The notes: generated from the sequence alone by a model not told the origin. Positions 9,206-17,638 are shown, counted from the first letter of the stretch. The stretch: DNA of 36,352 nucleotides from Candidatus Methanomethylophilaceae archaeon (GCA_017524805.1 JAFXUX010000020.1:1-36352); one strand, 5' to 3'. Made by a program: numbers and translations.

Positions 9206-9916
9206 TCAATCGCGCTTGGCCTTCAGCATCACGCCGGAGGAATACTTTTCCTTGAGGCGCTGGACATAGCCGGGAATCAGGCTGTACGGGATTCCGCAGG
9301 CCAATTCGTCGGCGGCCATGGAGGTCTTCTTCCTGCATCCGAAGCAGCCGAGGGAAACATTGGGAGCGCCGCTGATGAACGGCACGGCGGTGACGTCCTC
9401 GCAGGCGCACTGGAACGGCGATGTGCTGAACTGCATCCTTCCCCCGCCGGCCGCGGTGGAGAGGGGGACGATCCAATAGATCCTCTCGGGAATGTCGATG
9501 ATCGCTACGACATCGGGCTCGAAATCAGCGTCTTTGAGCGGGCATACGACTTCGCCTTTGTTGTCCGGCATCGCCACGCGTTTGGCGATCATCTCTTCGG
9601 CGGCTGCCTGGGTGTCATGGATCCCTATGTTGGCATGGAACTCCCCGGTAGCCACTTTCTCGGGGGTGGCATTCATGCCGAGGGCAGAAGAACCTACTTT
9701 GCACCCTTGGGACTCCAAAGGCATCAGAAGCGATTCCCCGTCCTTGGCCGCGAATACCGCTTGGCAATGGCTCATCTGCGACTCGGGGGCGGAATAGCCT
9801 GCGGGGTATTCCTCGCCTTCTTTGACGAGCTTTATGGCCACCGGCTCTCCGCGGAGATTCAGAACCTCTTTCATGACGGACGCGTACTCAGCGTTGCGAT
9901 CCAGGATATCTGACAT
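9206..9916 (-). CDS. DUF169 family protein
   Basis: The 236-residue protein matches the DUF169 (COG2043) pattern: an N-terminal helix, then RGEPVAIKLVKEGEEYP, a SHCQAVFAAKDGE segment, and several conserved cysteines, notably QGCKVG, FQCACEDVT and GCFGCRKKTSM in the C-terminal third, followed by ELACGIP. Cysteines at these positions could bind a metal or a cofactor. Proteins of this family occur in methanogens and other anaerobes, often near C1 or corrinoid genes, but their function is not established. The gene lies between the methyltransferase gene and mcrB on the same strand, with its own promoter 25 bases before the start, so its message appears leaderless. Confidence 0.82.
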   Translation of the reverse strand: MSDILDRNAEYASVMKEVLNLRGEPVAIKLVKEGEEYPAGYSAPESQMSHCQAVFAAKDGESLLMPLESQGCKVGSSALGMNATPEKVATGEFHANIGIHDTQAAAEEMIAKRVAMPDNKGEVVCPLKDADFEPDVVAIIDIPERIYWIVPLSTAAGGGRMQFSTSPFQCACEDVTAVPFISGAPNVSLGCFGCRKKTSMAADELACGIPYSLIPGYVQRLKEKYSSGVMLKAKRD

Positions 9917-9937
9917 GGGACAGCAATCGCGACGGCA

Positions 9938-9947
9938 GAATTAAAAG
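9938..9947 (-). promoter_or_regulatory. TATA box of the DUF169 gene
   Basis: The minus strand reads CTTTTAATTC, centred about 26 bases before the ATG at 9916. Transcription would start at or next to the start codon. Confidence 0.55.
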
Positions 9948-10023
9948 AATGGCGTGGTAATCAAAAATGTTTAGAGGTGTTAAAAAAAGTGGGTTCCCCC
10001 GAAGGGGAACTTGGATAGCGAAA

Positions 10024-11067
10024 TCACTCGCCCTTGACGGTCTTGGCGAAGATCTTCATGTTCTCGTCGGGGGTCGCGACTGCGATACCGCATCCGGACG
10101 AGATGACGTTGAAGCCTGCGTCGACGGATTTCTTGACGCCCTCGACGACTTCCGCGGGGGTTCCCTGGAACAGAGGCCTGACAGATCCGACGTTTCCGAC
10201 GAGGACGGTCTTGGCTCCGACCATCTCGACGGCCTTGTAGGGGTCGACCTTCTCTTCGATGGAGATTCCGGTGGTGTTGGTCGCGACCATGTGGTCGAGG
10301 ATCTGGGTGGTGTCTCCGCAGATGTGGAGGACGGTGTATTTCTCCTTGGCGGGGCAGGGAGCAAGGGACTCGCGGACGAACTTTCCGGAGGCACCGTCGA
10401 ACATGTCGGGGGCGAGCATGTCCACAGACGCGGAAGGCTCCGAGCACTGGACGACATCGGCTCCAGCGTCGAGGAGAGCGTTGGTGTACGCTTTGACGAT
10501 GGGGTTGATGGCGGAGACCCATTTCTCGACCTGGTCGGGATCCATCATCATTCCGAAGACGATGCTCTCGGCGGAGACGAGGTTTCCGGTGAGGGTGAAG
10601 GGTCCGGTGTTTCCGGCGACGATCGCGTATTTCTCACCGTGGGACTTCTTAAGGAGGCCCATGGCTTTGATTGCCTCTGCGGGCCTTCCTCCCTGGAGGA
10701 ATTCCTCGGGGGACATCAGGACGGAAGCGGGGTCGTCGTATTCGCCGGACATGGGGTCGAATTTGAAGGGGTGCTTCTTGACCATGGGGTTGGCGTCTCT
10801 CTTGTCGACGGCGACGGTCGCTCCGAGCCTCTCGGTCTCGGCGGTAAGGCAGAAGGGAGCCCTGACGCACTCGAATCCGTCGTAATCGGCCTGGGCCGCT
10901 CCGAGTTTTGCCATGAGCACGGCGTCCTTGTGGGCGTCGGGCCAGGCTGCACCGCAGGCGTCCATCTGGGAGAGGGTGGCGGACTGGGTGAAGATGGCCG
11001 CCGGAGGCCTGTCCAGGGACTCTTTTTTCATTGCTGCAAGTACTCTTTCTCTAGGAGTCATCGACAT
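10024..11067 (-). CDS. Methylcobamide:coenzyme M methyltransferase (MtaA/MtbA family)
   Basis: This 347-residue enzyme of the UroD-like fold moves the methyl group from a methylated corrinoid protein to coenzyme M, giving the methyl-CoM used by MCR. The zinc that activates the CoM thiol is bound by His248 and Cys250 in LHICGDTT and Cys326 in SSGCGIA, the H-x-C-Xn-C set of the family. The start TPRERVLAAM is typical, and VAGNTGPFTLTGNL fits the substrate-side loops. AGGAG stands eight bases before the ATG at 11067. Whether the partner is a methanol, methylamine or methylthiol corrinoid protein cannot be read from the sequence; residue spacing fits MtbA at least as well as MtaA. The closeness to mcr is consistent with methyl-reducing methanogenesis. 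Confidence 0.93.
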   Translation of the reverse strand: MSMTPRERVLAAMKKESLDRPPAAIFTQSATLSQMDACGAAWPDAHKDAVLMAKLGAAQADYDGFECVRAPFCLTAETERLGATVAVDKRDANPMVKKHPFKFDPMSGEYDDPASVLMSPEEFLQGGRPAEAIKAMGLLKKSHGEKYAIVAGNTGPFTLTGNLVSAESIVFGMMMDPDQVEKWVSAINPIVKAYTNALLDAGADVVQCSEPSASVDMLAPDMFDGASGKFVRESLAPCPAKEKYTVLHICGDTTQILDHMVATNTTGISIEEKVDPYKAVEMVGAKTVLVGNVGSVRPLFQGTPAEVVEGVKKSVDAGFNVISSGCGIAVATPDENMKIFAKTVKGE

Positions 11068-11076
11068 GTATTTTTC

Positions 11077-11113
11077 TCCTTGGATTGGGCATCGAATTCC
11101 TATTATTTAAGAG
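11077..11113 (-). promoter_or_regulatory. Promoter and leader of the methyltransferase gene
   Basis: The minus strand carries CTCTTAAATAATAGG (11099-11113), a clear TATA box. Transcription would begin near 11080, and the short leader carries AGGAG before the ATG. The message thus seems to have a leader, unlike many neighbours. Confidence 0.5.
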
Positions 11114-11248
11114 ATGAACACATCCCCGCAGATAAGAACACTATATCGGCAATAAAATCGCTGACTTTGATAATTATTATTTAGAGAAATCCATAGTCCA
11201 AGAAAAGCGAGTGGACATAAACGAACACCAATGGATGATACATCCCAT

Positions 11249-11971
11249 TCAGATGCTGATGTCCGAGAGATCTTTCAGGCGCCCGAGCTTCATTATACCT
11301 ATATCTGTGACGCCGTAGATGTCTGCGGAAGCGAAATCCGCATTTCTGAGGGCGGGCGCCATCATAGCCTTTTCATCCAGAACCAGACCGTTCCCGGAAG
11401 CGAACGGGCTGAACGGAGGCAGCACGATGACGCCGTCCGACTTGGCGTGGACGAAGCATTGTATCTTCAGACTGCCGCCGACGGCGCCCGGAATCCTTAT
11501 TGAAGGATGCTCATGCCCTATGATCACCGGCCTCACCCCGGAATCCACGTGCCCATGCTCGAGCCTGAACCCCATGATATCCACGTAATCCGCGGCTAAA
11601 AGGCCCATATCCGTTATCGCGTTCTGGATGTAATTGTCATGATTTCCTTTGATGGGGATCACTTCGGCGGCTTCGGTGAGGAGCGCGAAAATCTTTTTGA
11701 TCTCGTTCTTCTCCTCCCACCCGGAACGCTTGAAATCATGCTTTATGTCTCCGAGAAGGACTATGCGCTCGGGCTCATGCCTGCATATCAGGTCGTTGAG
11801 GGCATCGCGGATGGAATCGGTGTTGATCCTCGGGAGATAGACGCCTTCGTTCTCCAGGGCGCGCTCGTATCCCAGATGCAGATCGCCGAGTACGACTGTG
11901 GGGCCTTCGTCCAAGACCAGGCACCTGTCGGATGTCACGCGCACACCGGGAAGGATCTCCAGCGATCTCAT
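11249..11971 (-). CDS. Archaeal metallophosphoesterase, SbcD/Mre11-related (COG1407 type)
   Basis: The 240-residue protein shows the full calcineurin-like metal-binding set: GDLHLGYE (D-x-H), LLGDIKHD (G-D-x-x-x-D), KGNHDNY (G-N-H-D), LEHGHVD and IIGHEHPS (G-H-x-H). These bind two metal ions and cleave phosphate esters. The pattern and length fit the archaeal single-domain group related to SbcD (TIGR00024-like); the natural substrate is not known. The start at 11971 follows the membrane-protein gene by 28 bases with no clear TATA box between, so the two may share a transcript. Confidence 0.88.
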   Translation of the reverse strand: MRSLEILPGVRVTSDRCLVLDEGPTVVLGDLHLGYERALENEGVYLPRINTDSIRDALNDLICRHEPERIVLLGDIKHDFKRSGWEEKNEIKKIFALLTEAAEVIPIKGNHDNYIQNAITDMGLLAADYVDIMGFRLEHGHVDSGVRPVIIGHEHPSIRIPGAVGGSLKIQCFVHAKSDGVIVLPPFSPFASGNGLVLDEKAMMAPALRNADFASADIYGVTDIGIMKLGRLKDLSDISI

Positions 11972-11999
11972 GTCCCAGCGAAAAGCGTGGTCTTAGAAT

Positions 12000-12506
12000 T
12001 CATTTGCGCTCCCATCGCTTGCCGTCGGCCAAATCCCCGACGAGAGCCCAGGAACCGTCGGAAGCCGTCAGCTTGAATTGGTGCACCACCATCGAAGAAT
12101 CTATGGCGAATTCGCAGAGCATAGGATTGGGAGTGTACGACCACCAGACGCAGTCGGCCCCGCCTATGGTTTCGGAGGAGCCTTTCGTGTATATCTCCAC
12201 GGGAACTTTGTCATCTCCGCAGATGACGTCGAAGGCCATGGTCCCCATGGATTCGCCGTATACGATTTCGACGGTGAAATGGTACATATATTCCCTTTGG
12301 GACTCGTTTATGTACTTGGACTCGCCGGTGCCGGAAGCGCCATAGCCCATGTACGTCCCCGAGACGGAATAATCGTGGGAAGCCTTGTAATCCTTATCTT
12401 TGTCATCCATCATCACGCTCATCAAACCCATCGCTGCCACCCCCATCATGAGGAATACCACCAGGATTGCATAGATCAGAACGGTCTGAGAGGATTCATT
12501 GGCCAT
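12000..12506 (-). CDS. Membrane-anchored extracytoplasmic protein, unknown
   Basis: I do not recognise the family. Starting at the ATG at 12506, the 168-residue protein has one hydrophobic segment at residues 10-33 (VLIYAILVVFLMMGVAAMGL), then an acidic linker (MMDDKDKDYK) and a soluble domain rich in beta-strand patterns, with two cysteines (VICGDD and ADCVWW) and a WWSY motif. The likely topology is a short inner N-terminus with the domain outside. An ATG eight codons upstream (12530) is also in frame, but the TATA box at 12534-12543 would start transcription near 12511, after that ATG, so 12506 is preferred. Confidence 0.68.
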   Translation of the reverse strand: MANESSQTVLIYAILVVFLMMGVAAMGLMSVMMDDKDKDYKASHDYSVSGTYMGYGASGTGESKYINESQREYMYHFTVEIVYGESMGTMAFDVICGDDKVPVEIYTKGSSETIGGADCVWWSYTPNPMLCEFAIDSSMVVHQFKLTASDGSWALVGDLADGKRWERK

Positions 12507-12533
12507 AGCAACACATCGCTGTATCGCCATTGG

Positions 12534-12543
12534 AGATATAAAC
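12534..12543 (-). promoter_or_regulatory. TATA box that decides the start of the membrane-anchored protein gene
   Basis: The minus strand reads GTTTATATC. It lies about 30 bases before the ATG at 12506 but only a few bases before the in-frame ATG at 12530, so only the inner start can be on the message. Confidence 0.5.
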
Positions 12544-12595
12544 CCAAGGTTGGGCTTGTGCCCGAAAACGTGTATTCGAACGCTGCCTCAGGATG

Positions 12596-12606
12596 AAACT
12601 ATAACC
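12596..12606 (+). promoter_or_regulatory. TATA box of the YprB-like nuclease gene
   Basis: AAACTATAACC is centred 27 bases before the ATG at 12628. This implies a leaderless message and supports that start over an in-frame ATG far upstream at 12499. Confidence 0.5.
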
Positions 12607-12627
12607 GTTATCGGCATATCCCGGCCC

Positions 12628-13392
12628 ATGATCGACCATACGTTCCAGATGCTGCCTTCCGTCGGGAAGAAGAAAGAGAGAAGCATCTGGGAATCCGGGG
12701 TCCGCACCTGGGACGAGTTCCTGTCGTCCCCGGACGTCCCCGGGATCAAAAGCGGCTCGAAGGAAAAGGACGACATAATCGTCATGCAGGCCCTGGATCT
12801 CCTGGACGCCGGCGATTCGGCCCTTCTCGGGGATCTGATCCCCAAAGCGGAGCACTGGCGGATGTACGACAGATTCAGGGACGGCGCGGCATACCTTGAC
12901 ATCGAGACCGACGGACTCAGCAGGGATTCCTTGGTGACCGTCGTGACCGTCCACAGGAAAAGCGGCACGACTACGCTCACGGAAGGCATCGATCTCGACG
13001 CCGAATCCCTCTCCGACGCCTTGGACGGGGCTAAGATGCTCGTGACCTTCAACGGAAGCTGCTTTGATGTCCCGGTGCTAAGGAACAGCTTCCCGAACGT
13101 CGATTTCGACCTCCCCCATTATGACCTCCGCTTCGCCTCCCGCAAAGTCGGGTACAGAGGCGGCCTGAAACCGCTGGAGATTGAGATGGGTATTTCGAGG
13201 AGCGACGACATAGAAGACGTGGACGGAGCCATGGCAGTGCGGCTGTGGCACCAATGGGAAAGGCACAGAGACGAGGACGCGCTGGAAATCCTCAGGGAAT
13301 ACAACAGGGCGGACACCGTCAACCTCGAGGAGATCGCCGGCAGAATCTACCGCCGCCTTGTCACCGATTACGCCGGGTACATATGGGAATGA
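12628..13392 (+). CDS. YprB-like 3'-5' exonuclease with RNase H fold (COG3359 type)
   Basis: The 254-residue protein has a DEDD-type exonuclease core: YLDIETDGL (D-x-E), VTFNGSCFDVPVL (second D), and a C-terminal YNRADTVNLEEIA (last D, DEDDh/y subtype not settled). PHYDLRF between them is typical of the YprB group. Before the core, residues 1-85 hold a short region with WDEFL and DLLDAGDSALLGDLIPK, which in this group precedes the nuclease. The substrate is not known; relatives are taken to act on DNA or RNA ends. The gene is divergent from the membrane-protein gene and runs towards argF. Confidence 0.85.
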   Translation: MIDHTFQMLPSVGKKKERSIWESGVRTWDEFLSSPDVPGIKSGSKEKDDIIVMQALDLLDAGDSALLGDLIPKAEHWRMYDRFRDGAAYLDIETDGLSRDSLVTVVTVHRKSGTTTLTEGIDLDAESLSDALDGAKMLVTFNGSCFDVPVLRNSFPNVDFDLPHYDLRFASRKVGYRGGLKPLEIEMGISRSDDIEDVDGAMAVRLWHQWERHRDEDALEILREYNRADTVNLEEIAGRIYRRLVTDYAGYIWE

Positions 13393-13413
13393 GGGGTCTC
13401 CCCCTCAGATGTT

Positions 13414-14334
13414 TCAATCCTTCAGAAGGGTGTACAGCACCGCTTTCTGGGCGTGGAGCCTGTTCTCAGCCTGATCGAAGACCACGCTGTGGGGCCCGTC
13501 CATAACCTCGGCGGTGACTTCCTGGCCCCTGTGGGCGGGCAGGCAGTGCATCACGATGCAGTCGGGGTTGGCGATTGCCAGGAGCTTGTCGTTGATCTGG
13601 TACATCTGGAACAGTTTGATGGCCTCGGCCTCGGGGGTCGTGTCGCCCATGGAGATCCAGGTGTCGGTGTAAAGGACGTCGGCGCCGATGCAGGCCTTCT
13701 CGGGCTCGTGGGACGCGATGATCTTGGAGCCGTTGGCCTCGGCGATCTTGGTGGCGTTCCACATGATCTCCGCGTTTGGCATCCTGACCGCGGGACAGCA
13801 GGCGACCATGTCGATGCCCATTATCGCGCAGGCGTACAGAAGTGAATTGCAGACGTTGTTCCCGTCGCCGAGATAGACGAGCTTCTTGCCGCGGAATCCG
13901 CCGAGCTTCTCCTTGATCGTCACCATGTCGGCGAGAGCCTGGCAGGGGTGCTCCAGATTGTCAAGGCCGCTGATGACCGGGCAGGTGGCGTACTCGCCGA
14001 ATTTGTCCATCATCTTGTAGTCGTAAGCCCTGTACATGATCCCGTGGACGAAGCGGCTCATGACGCGGGCGGTATCCTCGACGGTCTCGCTGTGGACTCC
14101 CATCTGCATCTTGGACTCGTCGATGTAGAGGGCGTGTCCCCCGAGCTCGGTGATCGCCACGTCGAACGATATCCTCGTCCTGGTGCTCGGCTTCTCGAAT
14201 ATCATGGCCAGGGTCTTCCCTTTGAGGGGGTCCCCATGGTGTCCGCGCTCGGCTTTGAGCCTGATGGCGAGATCGACCATATTGGCCCATTCGTCTTTCA
14301 TGTCGACAACGGAAATGAGATCCCTTTTTGCCAT
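13414..14334 (-). CDS. argF: Ornithine carbamoyltransferase
   Basis: The enzyme joins carbamoyl phosphate and ornithine to citrulline in arginine synthesis. From the ATG at 14334 it is 306 residues, the normal length. The carbamoyl-phosphate site is STRTR (residues 50-54) and HPCQALAD (129-136); the ornithine site includes DTWISMG (224-230) and HCLPAHRG (263-270), where the cysteine is the catalytic-loop residue. The HCLP motif separates it from aspartate carbamoyltransferase, which is encoded elsewhere in the window. The frame stays open upstream to a GTG/TTG-type start, but the TATA box at 14356-14366 rules those starts out. Confidence 0.97.
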   Translation of the reverse strand: MAKRDLISVVDMKDEWANMVDLAIRLKAERGHHGDPLKGKTLAMIFEKPSTRTRISFDVAITELGGHALYIDESKMQMGVHSETVEDTARVMSRFVHGIMYRAYDYKMMDKFGEYATCPVISGLDNLEHPCQALADMVTIKEKLGGFRGKKLVYLGDGNNVCNSLLYACAIMGIDMVACCPAVRMPNAEIMWNATKIAEANGSKIIASHEPEKACIGADVLYTDTWISMGDTTPEAEAIKLFQMYQINDKLLAIANPDCIVMHCLPAHRGQEVTAEVMDGPHSVVFDQAENRLHAQKAVLYTLLKD

Positions 14335-14355
14335 GGGCGCTTGATTAATCGGAAC

Positions 14356-14366
14356 GGATATAACGG
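14356..14366 (-). promoter_or_regulatory. TATA box of argF
   Basis: The minus strand reads CCGTTATATCC, centred 27 bases before the ATG at 14334. It predicts a leaderless message. Confidence 0.55.
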
Positions 14367-14459
14367 TGACGGAGAAAAAAAGACACTGGAAAGATAATTT
14401 GTCCGTGTACGTACCTGTTGGCTGGATGCGCACACGGACAGATATGGTATGTATGGCGC

Positions 14460-15269
14460 TCAATCGTTCATGCGCATCTTGAGGGCCTTGACACGCTCGA
14501 ACGAAAGGCCGGTCTTCATGGCCACTTCCATGACCTCCCCGCCTTTGCTGAGGAGCTCAATCGCCTCTTCGTCGCCGTCTCTGACCGACGGTTTCTTCTT
14601 GAACGTGTTCTTGCGCATCTCGCTGCGCTTAGGGTCTTTGAACGGGGCGCCGCACTCGGGGCAGAATTTGGGATGTTTCCCGGTCGTGTCCAGCCATTTG
14701 TGCCCGCAATCCCTGCAGACGCAATGGTAGCAGACGCTCCCGCATGACGGGCATCTCCCCAGAACGTTGATGCGGACAGGGAATTCCGCGCCGCATTTCA
14801 CGCATCTATGGTTCTCGGTAGGCTCATTCCAGACGAATCTCTTGCAGTTGGGGCAGGTCTTAGGCATCTTGTCTACTTTCCTTTCCCACACGTATCCGCA
14901 GAAATTGCATTTGCAAGGGTTCCTGTCCTCATTCCATCTGTGCGTTCTGCATTGGGGGCACCTATTGGGATTCATGGATGAGAACCAGGTGTATCCGCAC
15001 CTTTTGCAGGTCCTCTTGACCACATCTTCGCGGTCCCATAGTATGGAATGGCACCCGGGGCATATGCGAGGCTTCGCATAGACTTCTCCGCCGCTCGAAG
15101 TCTTCCTGCAACGCCTTGCCATCCAGGTATATGAACAGACTTTGCACCTATACTGAGGACGCTGAGTCTGCTGTCTCCTGGTGGAGCGCTGGACGGACGC
15201 GCCCTGATCGCTCACCCCATCCGGTTTGGATGCGGGTTTAGCTGCTGGCTGTTCAGCGTCATTAATCAT
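14460..15269 (-). CDS. Protein with five tandem zinc ribbons and a C-terminal helical domain
   Basis: I do not recognise this as a named family. The 269-residue protein (start ATG 15269) has five CxxC...CxxC units in a row: CKVC/CPGC, CKRC/CPQC, CNFC/CPNC, CVKC/CPSC and CRDC/CPEC. Four of the first knuckles are followed by an aromatic pair such as GYTW, GYVW or GHKW, which suggests duplication of one ancestral ribbon. The N-terminus is Ala/Lys/Pro/Gln-rich and probably disordered. The last 60 residues are basic, then form a helix-turn-helix-like segment (EAIELLSKGGEVMEVAMKTG). Binding to DNA, RNA or ribosomes is possible; a regulator of treble-clef type is one guess. Confidence 0.75.
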   Translation of the reverse strand: MINDAEQPAAKPASKPDGVSDQGASVQRSTRRQQTQRPQYRCKVCSYTWMARRCRKTSSGGEVYAKPRICPGCHSILWDREDVVKRTCKRCGYTWFSSMNPNRCPQCRTHRWNEDRNPCKCNFCGYVWERKVDKMPKTCPNCKRFVWNEPTENHRCVKCGAEFPVRINVLGRCPSCGSVCYHCVCRDCGHKWLDTTGKHPKFCPECGAPFKDPKRSEMRKNTFKKKPSVRDGDEEAIELLSKGGEVMEVAMKTGLSFERVKALKMRMND

Positions 15270-15290
15270 ACACAATTATCTGCAAGCCAA

Positions 15291-15299
15291 CTATTAAGG
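15291..15299 (-). promoter_or_regulatory. TATA box of the zinc-ribbon gene
   Basis: The minus strand reads CCTTAATAG, centred 26 bases before the ATG at 15269. It argues for that ATG rather than a TTG two codons upstream. Confidence 0.45.
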
Positions 15300-15454
15300 T
15301 AATGGTACGAAAACCGTAGGATTGGATTATATATCTATGCAAAATTCTCTGATTTACATATTAAAATGATATATCCAACCTCATAATTACTGCGGAAATG
15401 GCAACAATATGGAAGCATGGCATTGCGATGGTACCAACGGAAAATGGGAGGATC

Positions 15455-15478
15455 GGCCTCCAAACTGTGATGGAGGCC
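15455..15478 (-). terminator. Hairpin after the Sel1/GT-B-like gene
   Basis: GGCCTCC and GGAGGCC form a perfect seven-pair stem with a ten-base loop, starting ten bases after the stop codon of the gene at 15488-17638. Only a short T run follows (ATTTTCC), so it may act as a weak terminator or protect the 3' end. Confidence 0.4.
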
Positions 15479-15487
15479 TTCGACGGC

Positions 15488-17638
15488 TCAGGAGTCTTTG
15501 TTCTCTTTCGCCTTTCTGATCGCGGCCTTGCTCTCGTTCGGATCGGCCGCAAGAGTCGATGCCCTTTCCGAAGCCCATGCGACCCCGGCTCCGGCCGCTT
15601 TGCCGTACCATGACACCGCATCGGTTACATCCGTGCCTTCGCCCCTGCTTTCCAGGAACCTCGCGATCACGCAGCATTCCAGCGGATCGTCGGACCCTTC
15701 CTTCATTGCGTCTTCGACTTCGCCTTTGCAGACGGAATTCACGACGATATCGAGGAGACTTTCTTTTATCTCCAAACCTGAGAGCGCCTGCGCCCTTTCC
15801 TTGAGGGTCATCAGGTTGGTAGGCATAGGCGTATCCTCGGAGGGGTTGCCGGATACCTCTCTCGCGATTTTCAGAACCTTCATGACGATTCTGATGGGCT
15901 TATCCTCCAGGACATTGAACTCCCAGTAGCTGCCGGAGCCGAAACGGGACGCCATCGAGCCCCTGGTGTCGCCGTTGGAATAGCCGAGGACAACCAAGTT
16001 GCACCCTGTCGGGATGAGAGCCTCCATGAATCCGGTGAAGACGGTGACCACCAGATCGAACTCGAAAATCCCATGGACCATCTGCTCCACGGAGGCCGAA
16101 TACCTCTTGGTGTGGAGGAGAAGCTTCTGATCGGGGAACGGCGCGTTGGTATAAACTTCGAACCCTTCTTTAAGCAGCAAACGCGCCAGAGCCCTCATGA
16201 TCCTGTCGTCCCTGTCCCTCTCTACGGCGGACCTGTGCATGACCGAATTCCCGTACGGATTGAGAAGGATCTTGTGGCAATTCCTGAACCGGCTTCTCTT
16301 GGGCAATTCCCCGTTTTCGGTTTCGAATCCTATCAGACCGGGCTCATGGAGGCGCTTGGATATTCCGGTGGCCAGGTTCGTCTGGTAATCGTAGAAATAG
16401 GCGGCCGCAGGGTAAAGCGGCCTGAACGGGACTACCAATAAGGAATCGTCCGGCTCGGCCAGCATCGAGTTGTACATGCGGAGACATCTGGAATCCTTGA
16501 GAGATATCACGGTGCCCTTGACCCCCAGAAGCTTCGGGAGCATGGCGGACGATTCGGCGACGACGAAAGTAACATCCGAGTAATCCAGGCCGTCGTATCT
16601 GCAAAGCCATCTGAAATTGTCCCCCATATGCGGGAAGGAGCACATGATCGCCCTTCCGCCTAAAGCTCTCAACTTCTGGTATAAGGCGCGGCCGAGACGG
16701 TACATGATGTCTATAAGTTCCAAGGAACCTACGGCGTCCACCCTTTTCCTATGCGTCGACACGTAGAGGCCGGCCTCGTTGAACGGGCGCTGATCCAGGA
16801 AGACCGGCCCGTCGAAATCCGATACCTGCATCTGCCTGGAATGTATCTCCGGGTTCAGGACGACCACCTCGCATTTCCTTCCGGAGCATCCCTTGGCGGC
16901 CAGAATCTTCTCCAGATTCTCTTTGATCTTCCCCTCGGCGCGGACCGTGGGGTCCTTGGTCGCAAGCCTGCTATCCAATAAGAGCAGCGAGCTCTCGTCG
17001 GGGATGTAATCCTCCGTTGACGGGTGGTAATAGAAGCATTTGGTGGATTTGGTATACTTCCTTTTGGCTGAATCGAACATTATGTAGCATTTGGACTCCT
17101 TGTTGTTGGGGCATTCCTCCCCCATGATATCCAAGACCTTGGCGCCGGGATCGGTTTTGTAGTAATCCGGGCGGACAGAATATTCGAAGCACACGCAGTA
17201 CAGGACGCGCAATTCCTCGGGCGAACCGCAGATGACGATCTTGCTGTAATCGAAGATGGCCGGATTTATGGAAAACAGGATCGGAGACCTCCCCTGCCTT
17301 CTGAGGAGCGGCGTGCCTGTGTGCAGGGTTTTCATGGCTTTCTTGGTGTTGCGCTCCGTCCCAATGCCGAGGTATTCCATGCGGAAAGCATAGTATTTGC
17401 CCCATTGGGTGCCCAAATGTTTGGAAGCTATCTCATACGCTTTGGAGTGGTCCTCGGGAGAAGAAGAGCAAAGCAATTCATCGCACAGAATCTTGTCCTC
17501 AGACACTTTTTTCGGCCGGACTTTCCTGGCGGCTTTCTTAACGGACTTCTTGGCGGCTTTCTTGGGAGGAGCCGCATCCTTTTCCTCGCTGGGAGAGTTC
17601 TCCTCATCTGCCGATGGCGCTCTGAGTTCATCTTCCAT
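15488..17638 (-). CDS. Large unknown protein: GT-B-like core between Sel1-like ends
   Basis: I do not recognise the whole protein. Its 716 residues show three parts. Residues 1-45 are charged and Lys/Ala-rich (AKKSVKKAARKVRPKK) and probably disordered. A Sel1-like helical pair follows (LGTQWGKYYAFRMEYLGIGT, then KKAMKTLHTG), and another closes the C-terminus (ARFLESRGEGTDVTDAVSWY, then GKAAGAG). The middle, roughly 140-580, has alternating strands and helices with several cysteines; LLNPYGNSVMHRS and ARLLLKEGFEVYTNAPFP, then VTVFTGFMEALIPTGCNLVVLGY, resemble the C-terminal half of GT-B glycosyltransferases such as the heptosyltransferase (GT9) group, where the loop after a strand binds the nucleotide sugar. 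No signal peptide or membrane span is seen. The glycosyltransferase idea is inference. Confidence 0.62.
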   Translation of the reverse strand: MEDELRAPSADEENSPSEEKDAAPPKKAAKKSVKKAARKVRPKKVSEDKILCDELLCSSSPEDHSKAYEIASKHLGTQWGKYYAFRMEYLGIGTERNTKKAMKTLHTGTPLLRRQGRSPILFSINPAIFDYSKIVICGSPEELRVLYCVCFEYSVRPDYYKTDPGAKVLDIMGEECPNNKESKCYIMFDSAKRKYTKSTKCFYYHPSTEDYIPDESSLLLLDSRLATKDPTVRAEGKIKENLEKILAAKGCSGRKCEVVVLNPEIHSRQMQVSDFDGPVFLDQRPFNEAGLYVSTHRKRVDAVGSLELIDIMYRLGRALYQKLRALGGRAIMCSFPHMGDNFRWLCRYDGLDYSDVTFVVAESSAMLPKLLGVKGTVISLKDSRCLRMYNSMLAEPDDSLLVVPFRPLYPAAAYFYDYQTNLATGISKRLHEPGLIGFETENGELPKRSRFRNCHKILLNPYGNSVMHRSAVERDRDDRIMRALARLLLKEGFEVYTNAPFPDQKLLLHTKRYSASVEQMVHGIFEFDLVVTVFTGFMEALIPTGCNLVVLGYSNGDTRGSMASRFGSGSYWEFNVLEDKPIRIVMKVLKIAREVSGNPSEDTPMPTNLMTLKERAQALSGLEIKESLLDIVVNSVCKGEVEDAMKEGSDDPLECCVIARFLESRGEGTDVTDAVSWYGKAAGAGVAWASERASTLAADPNESKAAIRKAKENKDS

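Noticed and set aside
12499-12627. Upstream extension of the YprB-like nuclease by 43 codons
   Set aside because: The TATA box at 12596-12606 lies inside that extension, and the extra residues show no conserved pattern and overlap the start of the divergent gene.
13414-14463. argF extended to 349 residues by an upstream non-ATG start
   Set aside because: The extension crosses the argF TATA box and adds residues that no ornithine carbamoyltransferase has.
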